Shown: positions 52,277 through 60,064 of the stretch, piece after piece
Numbering within the stretch: the first letter of the stretch is position 1
Layout of the letters: each line of letters opens with the position of its first letter
Source: Rubritalea marina DSM 17716
GTDB taxonomy: Bacteria > Verrucomicrobiota > Verrucomicrobiia > Verrucomicrobiales > Akkermansiaceae
Direction of reading: 5' to 3'
Assembly (NCBI RefSeq): GCF_000378105.1
Contig: NZ_KB899255.1
Span: 94,935 to 158,934, forward strand
DNA length: 64,000 nucleotides
Made by a program: the position numbers and the translations under genes
The notes under the pieces: model-generated
Seen by the model: only the letters and a program-made list of their open reading frames with translations
The model's database searches: none
Told to the model about the DNA's origin: nothing

Positions 52277-53632
52277 ATGCGATATCTGAAACCCATCTCG
52301 ATCATCTGTGCCATTCTGTTCTCCAGCATGCTTGGCTATGCTGAGCAGAAACAAGTTGTTGGGCAGGACCAGTCCCAAGCTCAAGCTCATAAGGCAGCTG
52401 TAGCCGAAGTGGTTTTGGAGCCAAATACAACAGTGAATCTTCGGCAGTTGGTGACTCAGCTGCGTCCACTCAGAAAGGCAGAGTTAGAAAAGCTCTTGAG
52501 CGAGTGGGTCAGCCAGTTAGAGAAGCAAGTCACGATCACAGCAGATTATTCATTTCGCATTGATTCTGGCGCGTTGTCGGAGGAGGACCGCAAAAAGTTT
52601 ATTCAGCTAGAGCAGGAATCGCACACTCAGGAGTTCGAGATTGCGAAGCGTGCTAAATTGGTGATGGGCTCACTGGAGGCAAAGGGTGGAGACATCAAAG
52701 AAGCGCAAGCATACATCAATGCGACGACTGACATTAGTAGCGATCTCGATCCGTCCGGGCGAATGGAATACCTCTACACTCTTGCTCTGAATTGGATGAA
52801 AGACCCCGATGGGGGGATTGTCTTTTTGGGCCGTGTGCTTGGCGCCATTCTCTTGATCGTCGTCTTCTGGGGAGCGGGTATTGTGGTGCGTCTATTGGTG
52901 AAGCGTGCGATTTCTAAGCGTCGTAGTGTTTCTCGTATTCTCAAAGACTTCCTGATCCGTTCGGTGAGTTGGGTGGTGTTACTTTTTGGGATGATGTTTG
53001 CGCTATCTTCATTGGGGGTATCGATTGGGCCGATGCTAACGGCAATGGGGGCTGGTGGCTTTATTATCGGCTTTGCCTTGCAAGAGACTTTAGGGAATTT
53101 TGCGAGCGGTATGATGATCATGATATACCAGCCATTTGATGAGGGCGATTTCGTCGAAATTTCTGGAATCAGTGGGAAAGTAGAGAAGATGAGTCTCGTC
53201 TCTACGACCTTGCTCACTTTTGATAATAAGGAACTCATCATACCCAATAAAAAAGCTTGGGGGCAGACGATCATCAACTACTCAAGCCGTGAGGTCCGCC
53301 GCGTCGACATGATCTTTAGTATCAGCTATTCAGACGATGCGAAGAAGGCTTGTGAGGTGCTTAAGGAGATGGCTGCTGAGCATCCTTTGGTGTTAGAAAA
53401 TCCACTGACTGTGGTGGGCGTGCATGCGCTTGCGGATTCATCAGTCAACCTATTCCTGCGCCCATGGGCGAAGACAGAAGACTACTGGGAAGTGCATTAC
53501 GACCTGATGCACAAAGCGAAGATCCTGTTGGAAGGTGCTGGAATGACCATTCCATTCCCACAACAAGACATGCACATCATCTACGAGAATCAGCCCGCGT
53601 TGCAGCCACCTGAGCCGAATGAAAAGGATTAA
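52277..53632 (+). CDS. mechanosensitive channel, MscS family, with periplasmic N-terminal domain
   Basis: A 451-residue channel that opens under membrane tension to release osmolytes. Signal peptide about 1-24, a helical charged periplasmic region to about residue 165, then membrane helices, the pore helix and beta domain: GAGGFIIGFALQETLGNFASG (about 256-276), YQPFDEGDFVEISG (about 283-296) and IIPNKKAWGQTIINYSSREVRRVD. The frame extends upstream over the pLGIC end, but ATG 52277, after the ACAAACGACC leader, is preferred. It follows the pentameric channel gene by 10 bp, so the two channels are likely co-expressed. Confidence 0.92.
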   Translation: MRYLKPISIICAILFSSMLGYAEQKQVVGQDQSQAQAHKAAVAEVVLEPNTTVNLRQLVTQLRPLRKAELEKLLSEWVSQLEKQVTITADYSFRIDSGALSEEDRKKFIQLEQESHTQEFEIAKRAKLVMGSLEAKGGDIKEAQAYINATTDISSDLDPSGRMEYLYTLALNWMKDPDGGIVFLGRVLGAILLIVVFWGAGIVVRLLVKRAISKRRSVSRILKDFLIRSVSWVVLLFGMMFALSSLGVSIGPMLTAMGAGGFIIGFALQETLGNFASGMMIMIYQPFDEGDFVEISGISGKVEKMSLVSTTLLTFDNKELIIPNKKAWGQTIINYSSREVRRVDMIFSISYSDDAKKACEVLKEMAAEHPLVLENPLTVVGVHALADSSVNLFLRPWAKTEDYWEVHYDLMHKAKILLEGAGMTIPFPQQDMHIIYENQPALQPPEPNEKD

Positions 53633-53635
53633 GCC

Positions 53636-53986
53636 CTATGGGTTTACCTTTTTGACGAACTTAGCCTTCAGCCCCAGTGTTAGGCCATCCATCTTACAGG
53701 TGATCTCATGATCGCCGTCTTCCTGGAGCCGGATGGGTTTCGATTTTGTGCCGCTTTTAAGCACTTTCGAAGTTCCCGTGATTTTCTTGTCTTTGATCAT
53801 CTGTACGATGTCGCCGTCTTCAAGTACGTTGCCATAGGCATCTTTGACGACACGTGGGCCGAGCTCTTCTTCTGGTTCTTCGAGTGTTGTCTTTTCCCAC
53901 TCATGGCCGCAGGTTAGGCATTCATAATGCGTGGCGCTTTCGGTGACATCGTCCATGGTGCATAGCGGGCAAGTGATCTCAGACAT
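53636..53986 (-). CDS. zinc-ribbon protein, YjdM/PhnA family
   Basis: A 116-residue soluble protein of the family called alkylphosphonate uptake protein PhnA or YjdM, whose true role is not settled and which is not a phosphonoacetate hydrolase. Seen: an N-terminal zinc ribbon (CPLCTMDDVTE...YECLTCGHEW; two CxxC pairs at about 6-29) and the SH3-like C-terminal PhnA domain (VVKDAYGNVLEDGDIVQMIKD, LKAKFVKKV). It converges with the MscS gene, 3 bp apart. No phosphonate genes lie nearby. Confidence 0.88.
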   Translation of the reverse strand: MSEITCPLCTMDDVTESATHYECLTCGHEWEKTTLEEPEEELGPRVVKDAYGNVLEDGDIVQMIKDKKITGTSKVLKSGTKSKPIRLQEDGDHEITCKMDGLTLGLKAKFVKKVNP

Positions 53987-54074
53987 GCACTGAGCAAGCA
54001 GGAACGACCCGATGATTGCAAGGCATTTGTTCCAGTGGAGTATTCTCTCCGAGGATCAATGTTTGTTAGATTGT

Positions 54075-54103
54075 TTGACATGGTTCTAACAGTGATTTAA
54101 TCA
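54075..54103 (+). promoter_or_regulatory. candidate sigma-70 promoter for the AAA+ gene
   Basis: TTGACA (54075-54080), 17-bp spacer, TAATCA (54098-54103), 25 bp before the ATG at 54128. The -35 box is perfect, the -10 weak. Confidence 0.4.
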
Positions 54104-54127
54104 GCTGATAGGCAATGTGGTGATACG

Positions 54128-55480
54128 ATGAATGAATTGATGATAGAAAAAACGGAAGACATTTTAGCACATTGCTTGGACTGGTTGCAGTTGTGTATCG
54201 ACAAGCGGGTGAAGTATTACTTCGAGTTAGTTGAGGATGATTGTGAGTTGCCAGAGATGGATCTGCCATCAGGCGGATCAGGAGGGCTAGTGGGCTGGAT
54301 GCGAGAGCGTGACTTGAATCAGGAGGAACAATTTATTTTGCTCTTAAGCATAGCTTCATTGGTTCGCCCTGAAATGTTAGATGTGCTGTTCTCCGAGAAC
54401 AAAAATACCGGTCGGCGTTACACCGAGTTTGGTGGTGTGCATGATAATGCGCAACAGGGAGGGTTTGTGCCCAGCGTGCAGACAGCATTATTTCTACTTG
54501 CTGGAGGAGACATAGGGAAGCGATTGAAAGTGATGCGTGTGTTCCGTCCCGACCACTTCTTTTTTAAAGAACGCATTCTTGAAGCACCTGAGAAGCCAGA
54601 TTCTGGTGTGTTATTGAAAACAGCTCTTCGTCTGACTCCAACAGCACTGTACCAGCTGTTGTGGCAGGACGAATACAGTCCGGATTTACGCAGTGATTTC
54701 CCAGCAAAGCGCGTGCGCACGAGTCTGCAATGGGATGATCTTGTGCTCAGTCCTGGGGTGAAATCTCAAGTGATGGAGATTCGTACTTGGATGGAGCACG
54801 AGGAAAAAATCAACAATGCGTGGGGGCTTAAGAAGATTCTTAAGCCAGGGTATAGGGCCTTGTTTCACGGGCCTCCGGGTACGGGTAAGACTCTTACAGC
54901 GGGGCTCCTTGGCTCTGCTTTAGGGCGCGATGTTTATCGCATTGATCTGTCGATGGTGGTCAGCAAATTCATTGGTGAGACGGAGAAAAATTTAGCCGCC
55001 GTTTTTGATCTGGCTGAAAATGAGAATTGGGTGCTCTTTTTTGATGAAGCTGATGCGCTCTTTGGGAAGAGGACTCAGACTCAGTCTTCTAACGATCGCT
55101 TTGCCAACCAAGAGGTTTCGTACCTTTTGCAGCGGGTTGAGGATTTTCCAGGCTTGGTGATCTTGGCGTCTAACTTCAAGGGGAATGTGGATCCTGCTTT
55201 TGTGCGTCGTTTCCAGTCTTTGATTTACTTTCCACTGCCAAAGCATGAGCAACGTCTGCAGCTTTGGAGGGATTCCTTGGGTCATGGGCTCAGGTTAGCT
55301 GAGGATGTTGATCTCGAGGAGGTGTCGAACCGCCATGAGCTGGCTGGTGGCGAGATTGTGAATGTGGTGCGTACGGTGGCAATCACTGTGGCTTCAAGGC
55401 ACGATGACTTGGTCCGAGCTGCAGATATTGAGGCGGCCATTCGCAAGGAGTTTCAGAAGGATGGTCGTGTTGTTAGTTAG
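54128..55480 (+). CDS. AAA+ ATPase of the type found beside contractile injection systems
   Basis: A 450-residue protein. The N-terminal 200 residues are helical and not catalytic; the C-terminal AAA+ module (about 205-445) has Walker A FHGPPGTGKTLTAG (near 247), Walker B VLFFDEADALFG (near 304), sensor 1 VILASNFKGN and arginine fingers in VRRFQSLIYFP. This layout matches the ATPase encoded in Afp/PVC-type extracellular contractile injection loci (Afp15-like), as well as free-standing homologues. It converges with and overlaps by 4 bp a DUF4157 gene, another common marker of those loci. No sheath, tube or baseplate gene is in the window. Confidence 0.8.
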   Translation: MNELMIEKTEDILAHCLDWLQLCIDKRVKYYFELVEDDCELPEMDLPSGGSGGLVGWMRERDLNQEEQFILLLSIASLVRPEMLDVLFSENKNTGRRYTEFGGVHDNAQQGGFVPSVQTALFLLAGGDIGKRLKVMRVFRPDHFFFKERILEAPEKPDSGVLLKTALRLTPTALYQLLWQDEYSPDLRSDFPAKRVRTSLQWDDLVLSPGVKSQVMEIRTWMEHEEKINNAWGLKKILKPGYRALFHGPPGTGKTLTAGLLGSALGRDVYRIDLSMVVSKFIGETEKNLAAVFDLAENENWVLFFDEADALFGKRTQTQSSNDRFANQEVSYLLQRVEDFPGLVILASNFKGNVDPAFVRRFQSLIYFPLPKHEQRLQLWRDSLGHGLRLAEDVDLEEVSNRHELAGGEIVNVVRTVAITVASRHDDLVRAADIEAAIRKEFQKDGRVVS

Positions 55481-56016
55481 AGCGACGCTGCTTTGGAGCC
55501 CATGATGTCGGCCTCCCGTTCGAGTCCTGCGTTATCGTTAATCGCGACCCCATTGTTGTTCAAGGTCGGTTTCACACGGCTTTGTTTTTGTTGTACCGTG
55601 TGCCAAGCCTCGTGTGCTAGGTGGCGTTCCTGACCTGGAGCGATGTGGATATTGGTGCCTTGGGCGTATGCGTGAGCATTGAGCTGAGCTGGTTTGCTAG
55701 AGTTGTAGTGTACTCGGACGTCAGACATGTTGAGGCCAGAGAGGCTTTCAATCCCGCTCTTCAACTTGTCAGGCATGCCAGTTTTGTTTGAGGCGCTTTG
55801 CTTTTGTGCTGGGGCATCGCTACTTGCTCTTGCCATGAGTTGCGTTGCCTGCGGAATTGGGCGCATGTCGCGCACTCCAAAATTCTCCAAGGAAGCGGCA
55901 TGGTTTTGCCTGCTGGCCAATTGGCTCGCGTGGCGATCGCTCTGGGGTTCTCGACTGAAAGGCAAGTGGGGCATCAAGACGAAGAATGGCAGTTTCCTAG
56001 CAGAATACAACTCCAT
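55477..56016 (-). CDS. DUF4157 protein with HExxH-like metallopeptidase motif
   Basis: A 179-residue protein whose C-terminal 90 residues form a DUF4157 domain: SGLNMSDVRVHYNSSKPAQL, ALAHAY/AQGTNIHIAPG-type core, then HLAHEAWHTVQQ (HEAWH near 134-138) and EREADIMGSKA with the third metal-ligand glutamate candidate. The N-terminal part is polar and low-complexity, with no signal peptide. DUF4157 often sits in proteins tied to contractile injection systems, where it may be a protease or autocleavage module of cargo. Here it is short and lacks any toxin domain. Start ATG 56016, alternative ATG 55974. Confidence 0.8.
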   Translation of the reverse strand: MELYSARKLPFFVLMPHLPFSREPQSDRHASQLASRQNHAASLENFGVRDMRPIPQATQLMARASSDAPAQKQSASNKTGMPDKLKSGIESLSGLNMSDVRVHYNSSKPAQLNAHAYAQGTNIHIAPGQERHLAHEAWHTVQQKQSRVKPTLNNNGVAINDNAGLEREADIMGSKAASL

Positions 56017-56137
56017 TCTAACAGGGGAGCCTAACTCGTTTGTGATGATCTAGGCCGTGATCGAATTGTTGATGGTGTTTGGTTGCTCTGGGGATTGCAC
56101 TTGCTATCGTTATGGAATTTCTTGAGTTTGAAGGGAG

Positions 56138-57055
56138 ATGTCTTCGTCGCGCTATCTTGTGTTTTTACCGGTGATGTTGTGTGCGTTGTTGTGGGGGAGT
56201 GCTTTTCCGTGCATTAAGTTGGTGTATCAGCATTGGGGGGAGCTGGGTGTGGAAGTCCAGCTGACGGATCGTTGGTTTTTTGCGGGTATTCGATTTGCCG
56301 TGGGAGGCGGTGCTCTCTTGTTGCTGGCCAAGAACCCATGGCGTGAATGGAAGCAAACGCCAAAGAAGCATCTGATGGGCTTGTCTCTGGGGCAGACTTT
56401 TTTTCAGTACATCTTTTTCTATTTAGGTCTCTCGTTGTCAGGTGGGGCATTGAGTGCGTTGATGGCATCGACTGGGAGTTTTTGGTGGATGATTTTAGCT
56501 CCTTTGATTTTGGGGGTGGCGTGGCCGAATGTGCGGCAATGGATGGTATTGTTGGTGGGTGCTCTCGGAGTGGCTGTGGCGGTGTATGCTCCGGGGGCGA
56601 GTGGCGGTGACTCTTGGGTGGGGGCTTTATGTATCATCGTTTCGACGATGTTTGGTTCGATCGGCATGGTGCTGTTCAGTAAGGTGAAGCCGACGATGGG
56701 CGCGCGGGCGGCCACCGGTTATTCCCTGTTTCTTGGTGGCCTCGCACTGATGGTGCTTGCAGTAGACTCGTGGCCTCGGGTGTCTCTACTCTTTGACGCG
56801 TATGTGCTGATGCTAACAAGTTGGCTGGCGGTGGTGTCTGCAGTGGGTTTTGCGGTTTGGAACCACCTTACGACGATCTACCCAGTACCATTATTGGCGA
56901 GCTGTCGTTTTATTATTCCGATTTGTGGGATGGTACAGTCCTTGGTCTTTTTAGAGGGAGAAGTGATGACGTGGGGCTTGTGGCTCGGTGGAGCTTTGGT
57001 GGTGGGCTCTACTCTGCTTGCTACTTGGATGTCATCAGAGAGAAAAAGGGGTTGA
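56138..57055 (+). CDS. EamA/DMT-superfamily transporter
   Basis: A 305-residue inner-membrane protein with ten hydrophobic helices in two EamA repeats, as in metabolite and drug exporters. Characteristic blocks are the N-terminal LLWGSAFPCIKLVYQ and the second-repeat GSIGMVLFSKVKPTMGA with a C-terminal block ending in a basic tail (SSERKRG). The start ATG 56138 follows a GGGAG placed too close to act as a normal ribosome-binding site. The next small gene begins 30 bp after its stop. Substrate unknown. Confidence 0.85.
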   Translation: MSSSRYLVFLPVMLCALLWGSAFPCIKLVYQHWGELGVEVQLTDRWFFAGIRFAVGGGALLLLAKNPWREWKQTPKKHLMGLSLGQTFFQYIFFYLGLSLSGGALSALMASTGSFWWMILAPLILGVAWPNVRQWMVLLVGALGVAVAVYAPGASGGDSWVGALCIIVSTMFGSIGMVLFSKVKPTMGARAATGYSLFLGGLALMVLAVDSWPRVSLLFDAYVLMLTSWLAVVSAVGFAVWNHLTTIYPVPLLASCRFIIPICGMVQSLVFLEGEVMTWGLWLGGALVVGSTLLATWMSSERKRG

Positions 57056-57085
57056 TTTATAGAGGGGCGGTGGGATGATTTCCGC

Positions 57086-57382
57086 ATGCCAAGTAAGGAA
57101 CGTCACGAATGGAGAGAGGACACCGAGGAGGGTGTGCGCGTGTATAAAGCGGTGCTTTTTGCTCGTGAGTGGAAATTTGCTTCGGCGATGAAGGGTTCTC
57201 GCCGAGAGAAACCGGAGTGGGAAGACATCGAAGAGGTGAGTGATGAGCTCTGGGAGAAACTGCGTGAGGTGCTCTTTCGAAAGTACCAGCGCAAGCGTTG
57301 CCCATGGAAGTTTATTGCCGATATCGATAAGCGACTCGGTCATGAGGTCGATACCCTACGCAAGAGCCGTAGCGAAGACTAA
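57086..57382 (+). CDS. small basic hypothetical protein
   Basis: A 98-residue, highly charged, soluble protein (rich in E, K, R and W) with no signal or membrane helix. I do not recognise it. Predicted to be mostly helical; EWEDIEEVSDELWEKLREVLFRKYQRKRCPWKFIADIDKR could hold a small nucleic-acid or protein-binding fold (guess). It follows the EamA gene closely and is closed by a bidirectional terminator. The coding frame uses codons like its neighbours, and the gene ends at a natural terminator, which supports it being real. Confidence 0.6.
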   Translation: MPSKERHEWREDTEEGVRVYKAVLFAREWKFASAMKGSRREKPEWEDIEEVSDELWEKLREVLFRKYQRKRCPWKFIADIDKRLGHEVDTLRKSRSED

Positions 57383-57391
57383 GTTTTCATG

Positions 57392-57429
57392 AAAAAAGCA
57401 CCGCGAATATGATTCACGGTGCTTTTTTG
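57392..57429. terminator. bidirectional rho-independent terminator
   Basis: AAAAAAGCACCG pairs with CGGTGCTTTTTT around an 11-nt loop region, with A- and T-tracts at both ends. It separates the convergent 57086 gene and nadA. Confidence 0.9.
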
Positions 57430-57455
57430 TCTAAGGGACTATGAGCCAGATCACG

Positions 57456-58397
57456 TTACTTGCGTGATTGTTCGAGCATCCGGTTGATTGGTGCCTCGGC
57501 GCGCTGGCGGACATCTTCAGGCATTTCTACCGTGGGACTGAGGTCGCGCAGGCAGTCGCGGAGTTTTTCCAGGGTGTTCATTTTCATGAAGTGGCAGTCG
57601 TTGCAGGCGCACTTGTCAGTAGGCCCTGGGATGAGGTTCTTGTCTGGTGCCTCTTTCTGGAGACGATGTAGCATGCCGGATTCAGTCACCACAATGATGT
57701 CCTTCACTGGTGCGTTTTGGCAGTAGCCGATCATCTTCTCTGTAGAGCAGACTTCGTCAGCGAGGAGGCGCACCGCGGTGGTGCACTCTGGGTGGGCTAC
57801 CACGAGTGCCTCGGGGTATTCTTCTTTGATCTTGTTGATTGAGCTCTGGGTGAACTCAACGTGCACGTAGCATGAACCCTGCCATAGATCCATCTTGCGG
57901 CCAGTTTGTTCCATGACCCAAGCACCGAGGTTTGCGTCAGGAACGAAGAGGATTGGGCGGTCTTGTGGGGCCTTGTTGACGATGTCGATAGCATTGCCTG
58001 AAGTGACGATCACATCGCAGAGCGCTTTGACGCCGCCGGAGCAGTTGATGTAGGCGATGACGTAATAGTTCTTTTCCTTGTTCGCATCGAGAAAGGCGGC
58101 GAGGTCCTCTGCTGGGCAGGATTCCTCAAGCGAGCAGCCTGCTTCACGGTCAGGAAGGACGACGGTTTTGTTCGGGTTGAGAATTTTCGCAGTCTCAGCC
58201 ATGAAGTGCACCCCGCAGAAGGCGATCACATCGCAGTCGGTTTCTTTGGCTTTGTATGCTAACCCCAGAGAGTCGCCCACGTAGTCGGCGATGTCTTGGA
58301 TCTCACCTACTTGGTAGTTGTGGGCGAGAATGACGGCGTTGCGTTCTTTCTTCAGTTGAAGGATTTCTTCCTTAATGTCGATAGCGGTGGTGGTCAT
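57456..58397 (-). CDS. nadA: quinolinate synthase A
   Basis: [4Fe-4S] enzyme that condenses iminoaspartate with DHAP to quinolinate in de novo NAD synthesis. The 313-residue protein has the three-repeat fold; blocks seen: AVILAHNYQVGEIQDIADYVGDSLGLA (about 21-47), CDVIAFCGVHFMAETAKILNP (about 54-74), IAYINCSGGVKALCD, VAHPECTTAVRLLAD and the C-terminal cysteine in CACNDCHFMKMNTLEKL. The cluster cysteines are conserved. It is monocistronic between two terminators; nadB and nadC are not in the window. The ATG follows an A/C-rich leader without Shine-Dalgarno. Confidence 0.94.
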   Translation of the reverse strand: MTTTAIDIKEEILQLKKERNAVILAHNYQVGEIQDIADYVGDSLGLAYKAKETDCDVIAFCGVHFMAETAKILNPNKTVVLPDREAGCSLEESCPAEDLAAFLDANKEKNYYVIAYINCSGGVKALCDVIVTSGNAIDIVNKAPQDRPILFVPDANLGAWVMEQTGRKMDLWQGSCYVHVEFTQSSINKIKEEYPEALVVAHPECTTAVRLLADEVCSTEKMIGYCQNAPVKDIIVVTESGMLHRLQKEAPDKNLIPGPTDKCACNDCHFMKMNTLEKLRDCLRDLSPTVEMPEDVRQRAEAPINRMLEQSRK

Positions 58398-58416
58398 GTT
58401 TCAATGTGTGAAAGGT

Positions 58417-58451
58417 AAAAAACGGACAGCCTCATGGTGAGAGGTGTCCGT
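58417..58451 (-). terminator. rho-independent terminator of the bactofilin gene
   Basis: ACGGACA pairs with TGTCCGT with an inner CCTC/GAGG helix; on the minus strand six T follow. It lies 61 bp after the bactofilin stop and 20 bp before the nadA start. Confidence 0.8.
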
Positions 58452-58511
58452 TGGTGAGTGTGACAAATGAGTTAGAGCATCGTGGATGCGGCGCCTTTGA
58501 GTTTCCCGCGC

Positions 58512-59120
58512 TTAAGCTTTGGCGTTGGCAGGTGCTGCAGCTTTCTGGGTAGCGGCTGGCTTGGTTGTGCTATTCGCTGCCGGTTTGGCTGCCGGTGATG
58601 TCTGGTTGCTCGGAGCGCCCACGGTGGACTTGCCCACGAAGATGGCACCAGCTTCGATGGAGAGGGTGCCAGCTTTGATGTCGCCTACTAGTTCAGCATT
58701 TGCTTTGAGTTCGACGCGGTCCGAAACATCAATGTTGCCGTGTACCTTGCCGTAGATGACAACAGAGCGAGTGCGGATTTCAGCGCGGATGCGCGCATTG
58801 TCACCGACGGTGAGTGAGCCATCTGAGTCGATTTCACCTTCGATCTTGCCGTCCACCACGAGATCATTGGCGAAGCGAACGCGGCCTTTGATTTCGACGT
58901 CTGAGCTGAGCATGTTGCGGCCGCTGCCGGCTGCGAGTTGTGAGGTGTTGGACACCTTGCTGGATGCTGAGCTTGATGGTGCTGGGCTGCTCTGAGTCGA
59001 GCTGCTGCTTGATTCTGGAGTGGAGGCTGGAGTGACGCCAACGGGGGCGCTTTGATGGCTCGGAGTTTGGCCTTCGGCGCCTTCGTTCTGAGTGTTGATG
59101 TATTTCTTGAAAACAGACAC
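58512..59120 (-). CDS. bactofilin (polymer-forming cytoskeletal protein)
   Basis: Self-assembling filament protein used for cell shape, envelope growth or protein placement. The 202-residue chain has a disordered Ser/Pro/Gln-rich N-terminus (about 1-68), a beta-helix bactofilin core (about 70-165; repeats such as LVVDGKIEGEI, LTVGDNARIRAEI, VVIYGKVHGNI, VELKANAELVGDI) and an Ala/Lys/Thr-rich C-terminal tail. The start is GTG at 59120. It precedes nadA across a terminator and follows the YfgM-like gene by 61 bp on the same strand. Confidence 0.9.
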   Translation of the reverse strand: MSVFKKYINTQNEGAEGQTPSHQSAPVGVTPASTPESSSSSTQSSPAPSSSASSKVSNTSQLAAGSGRNMLSSDVEIKGRVRFANDLVVDGKIEGEIDSDGSLTVGDNARIRAEIRTRSVVIYGKVHGNIDVSDRVELKANAELVGDIKAGTLSIEAGAIFVGKSTVGAPSNQTSPAAKPAANSTTKPAATQKAAAPANAKA

Positions 59121-59181
59121 GGTAAAATAGGTGTGATTGGTTGAAAAAGTGGATTAGAAAAGATTCTTCCGCATTATAGTC

Positions 59182-59919
59182 TTACTCACTCGCTTGTGAA
59201 TTTTTTTCGGATTTTTCTTCAGTAGTTGCATTCACAGGTTCTTTGAGTGCTGGGGCTGCAGCTTCTACGAACCTGAGTCGTTGGTTAGCAATCTGTTGGT
59301 AGCCTGCATATTTTTGTGCCGCTTGCGAGATAATGGCGTCCTCAGTGTTGCTGGTGGGGCCATCGATGGAGAGGTTGGCTACTTGGTTGTAGAATTGTTT
59401 GGCCGCTACGAGGTCGCCACGTTCTTTAGCAATGTCGCCGAGGGCGAGGTTGGCCACAGGAGCGATGAAGCCGGCAGCGTCAGCATCGACAAGTTCGGAG
59501 AGTACTTGTTCAGCGCGATCAAGGTCTCCATCAGCAGCTAGTGCGAGGCCCAGTTGAGCGGCAATGTTGGCCTTCAGGGTTGGATTGCTTGCGCTGTCGT
59601 AGAGCGCCAAGAGCTGAGCCACGCTAGCCTTGTTGTCTCCTTGGTTCAGAATTGTGAGCTCGGCTGCGATACTTGAGCTGGAGCCTGGGTACTTGGAGAT
59701 GATTTGATTGAGCGCCGTGTCTTCTTCAGCCATGGCTAGGGCCTCACCAGCTTGGGCTGCCTGCATCGCGGCGTAGCTTGTGAAGCCTACATATCCGAGC
59801 ACACCAAGGAAAATGGCAGTGGCTACGGCGATGAGGATCTTCTGATTTTCTTCGAGAAAAACTTCAAATTTGGATGGGCCGTGGTCGAGCTCGGCAATTG
59901 GTGTCGGTGTGTCTTCCAT
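59182..59919 (-). CDS. YfgM-like membrane protein with tetratricopeptide-type repeats
   Basis: A 245-residue protein with one transmembrane helix (about 26-48; ILIAVATAIFLGVLGYVGFTSY) after a short acidic cytoplasmic N-terminus, then a periplasmic helical-repeat domain (about 55-220) with TPR-like segments (AAQLGLALAADGDLDRAEQVLSELV; LALGDIAKERGDLVAAKQFYNQV). The layout matches the YfgM/tetratricopeptide-repeat-like family, which in enterobacteria works with SecYEG and the chaperone PpiD. A TTG start at 59961 is possible, but ATG 59919 is preferred. It lies upstream of the bactofilin gene. Confidence 0.75.
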   Translation of the reverse strand: MEDTPTPIAELDHGPSKFEVFLEENQKILIAVATAIFLGVLGYVGFTSYAAMQAAQAGEALAMAEEDTALNQIISKYPGSSSSIAAELTILNQGDNKASVAQLLALYDSASNPTLKANIAAQLGLALAADGDLDRAEQVLSELVDADAAGFIAPVANLALGDIAKERGDLVAAKQFYNQVANLSIDGPTSNTEDAIISQAAQKYAGYQQIANQRLRFVEAAAPALKEPVNATTEEKSEKNSQASE

Positions 59920-60064
59920 GTCGTTAGCCAGTGTGGTATGAATCTCCGACTGATCTGGCAAGTAAGAAAGCGTGGTGCTCCACTAATTCTAGGGAGATTC
60001 CACACAAATTTGTATTGAAATGACTTGGTGATGGCTTAGACAAGCGGCGAAGCACTGAGGCTGA

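Noticed and set aside
54128..56016. A complete extracellular contractile injection system
   Set aside because: Only the ATPase and DUF4157 markers are present; flanking genes are PhnA, MscS and EamA, with no sheath, tube or baseplate proteins.
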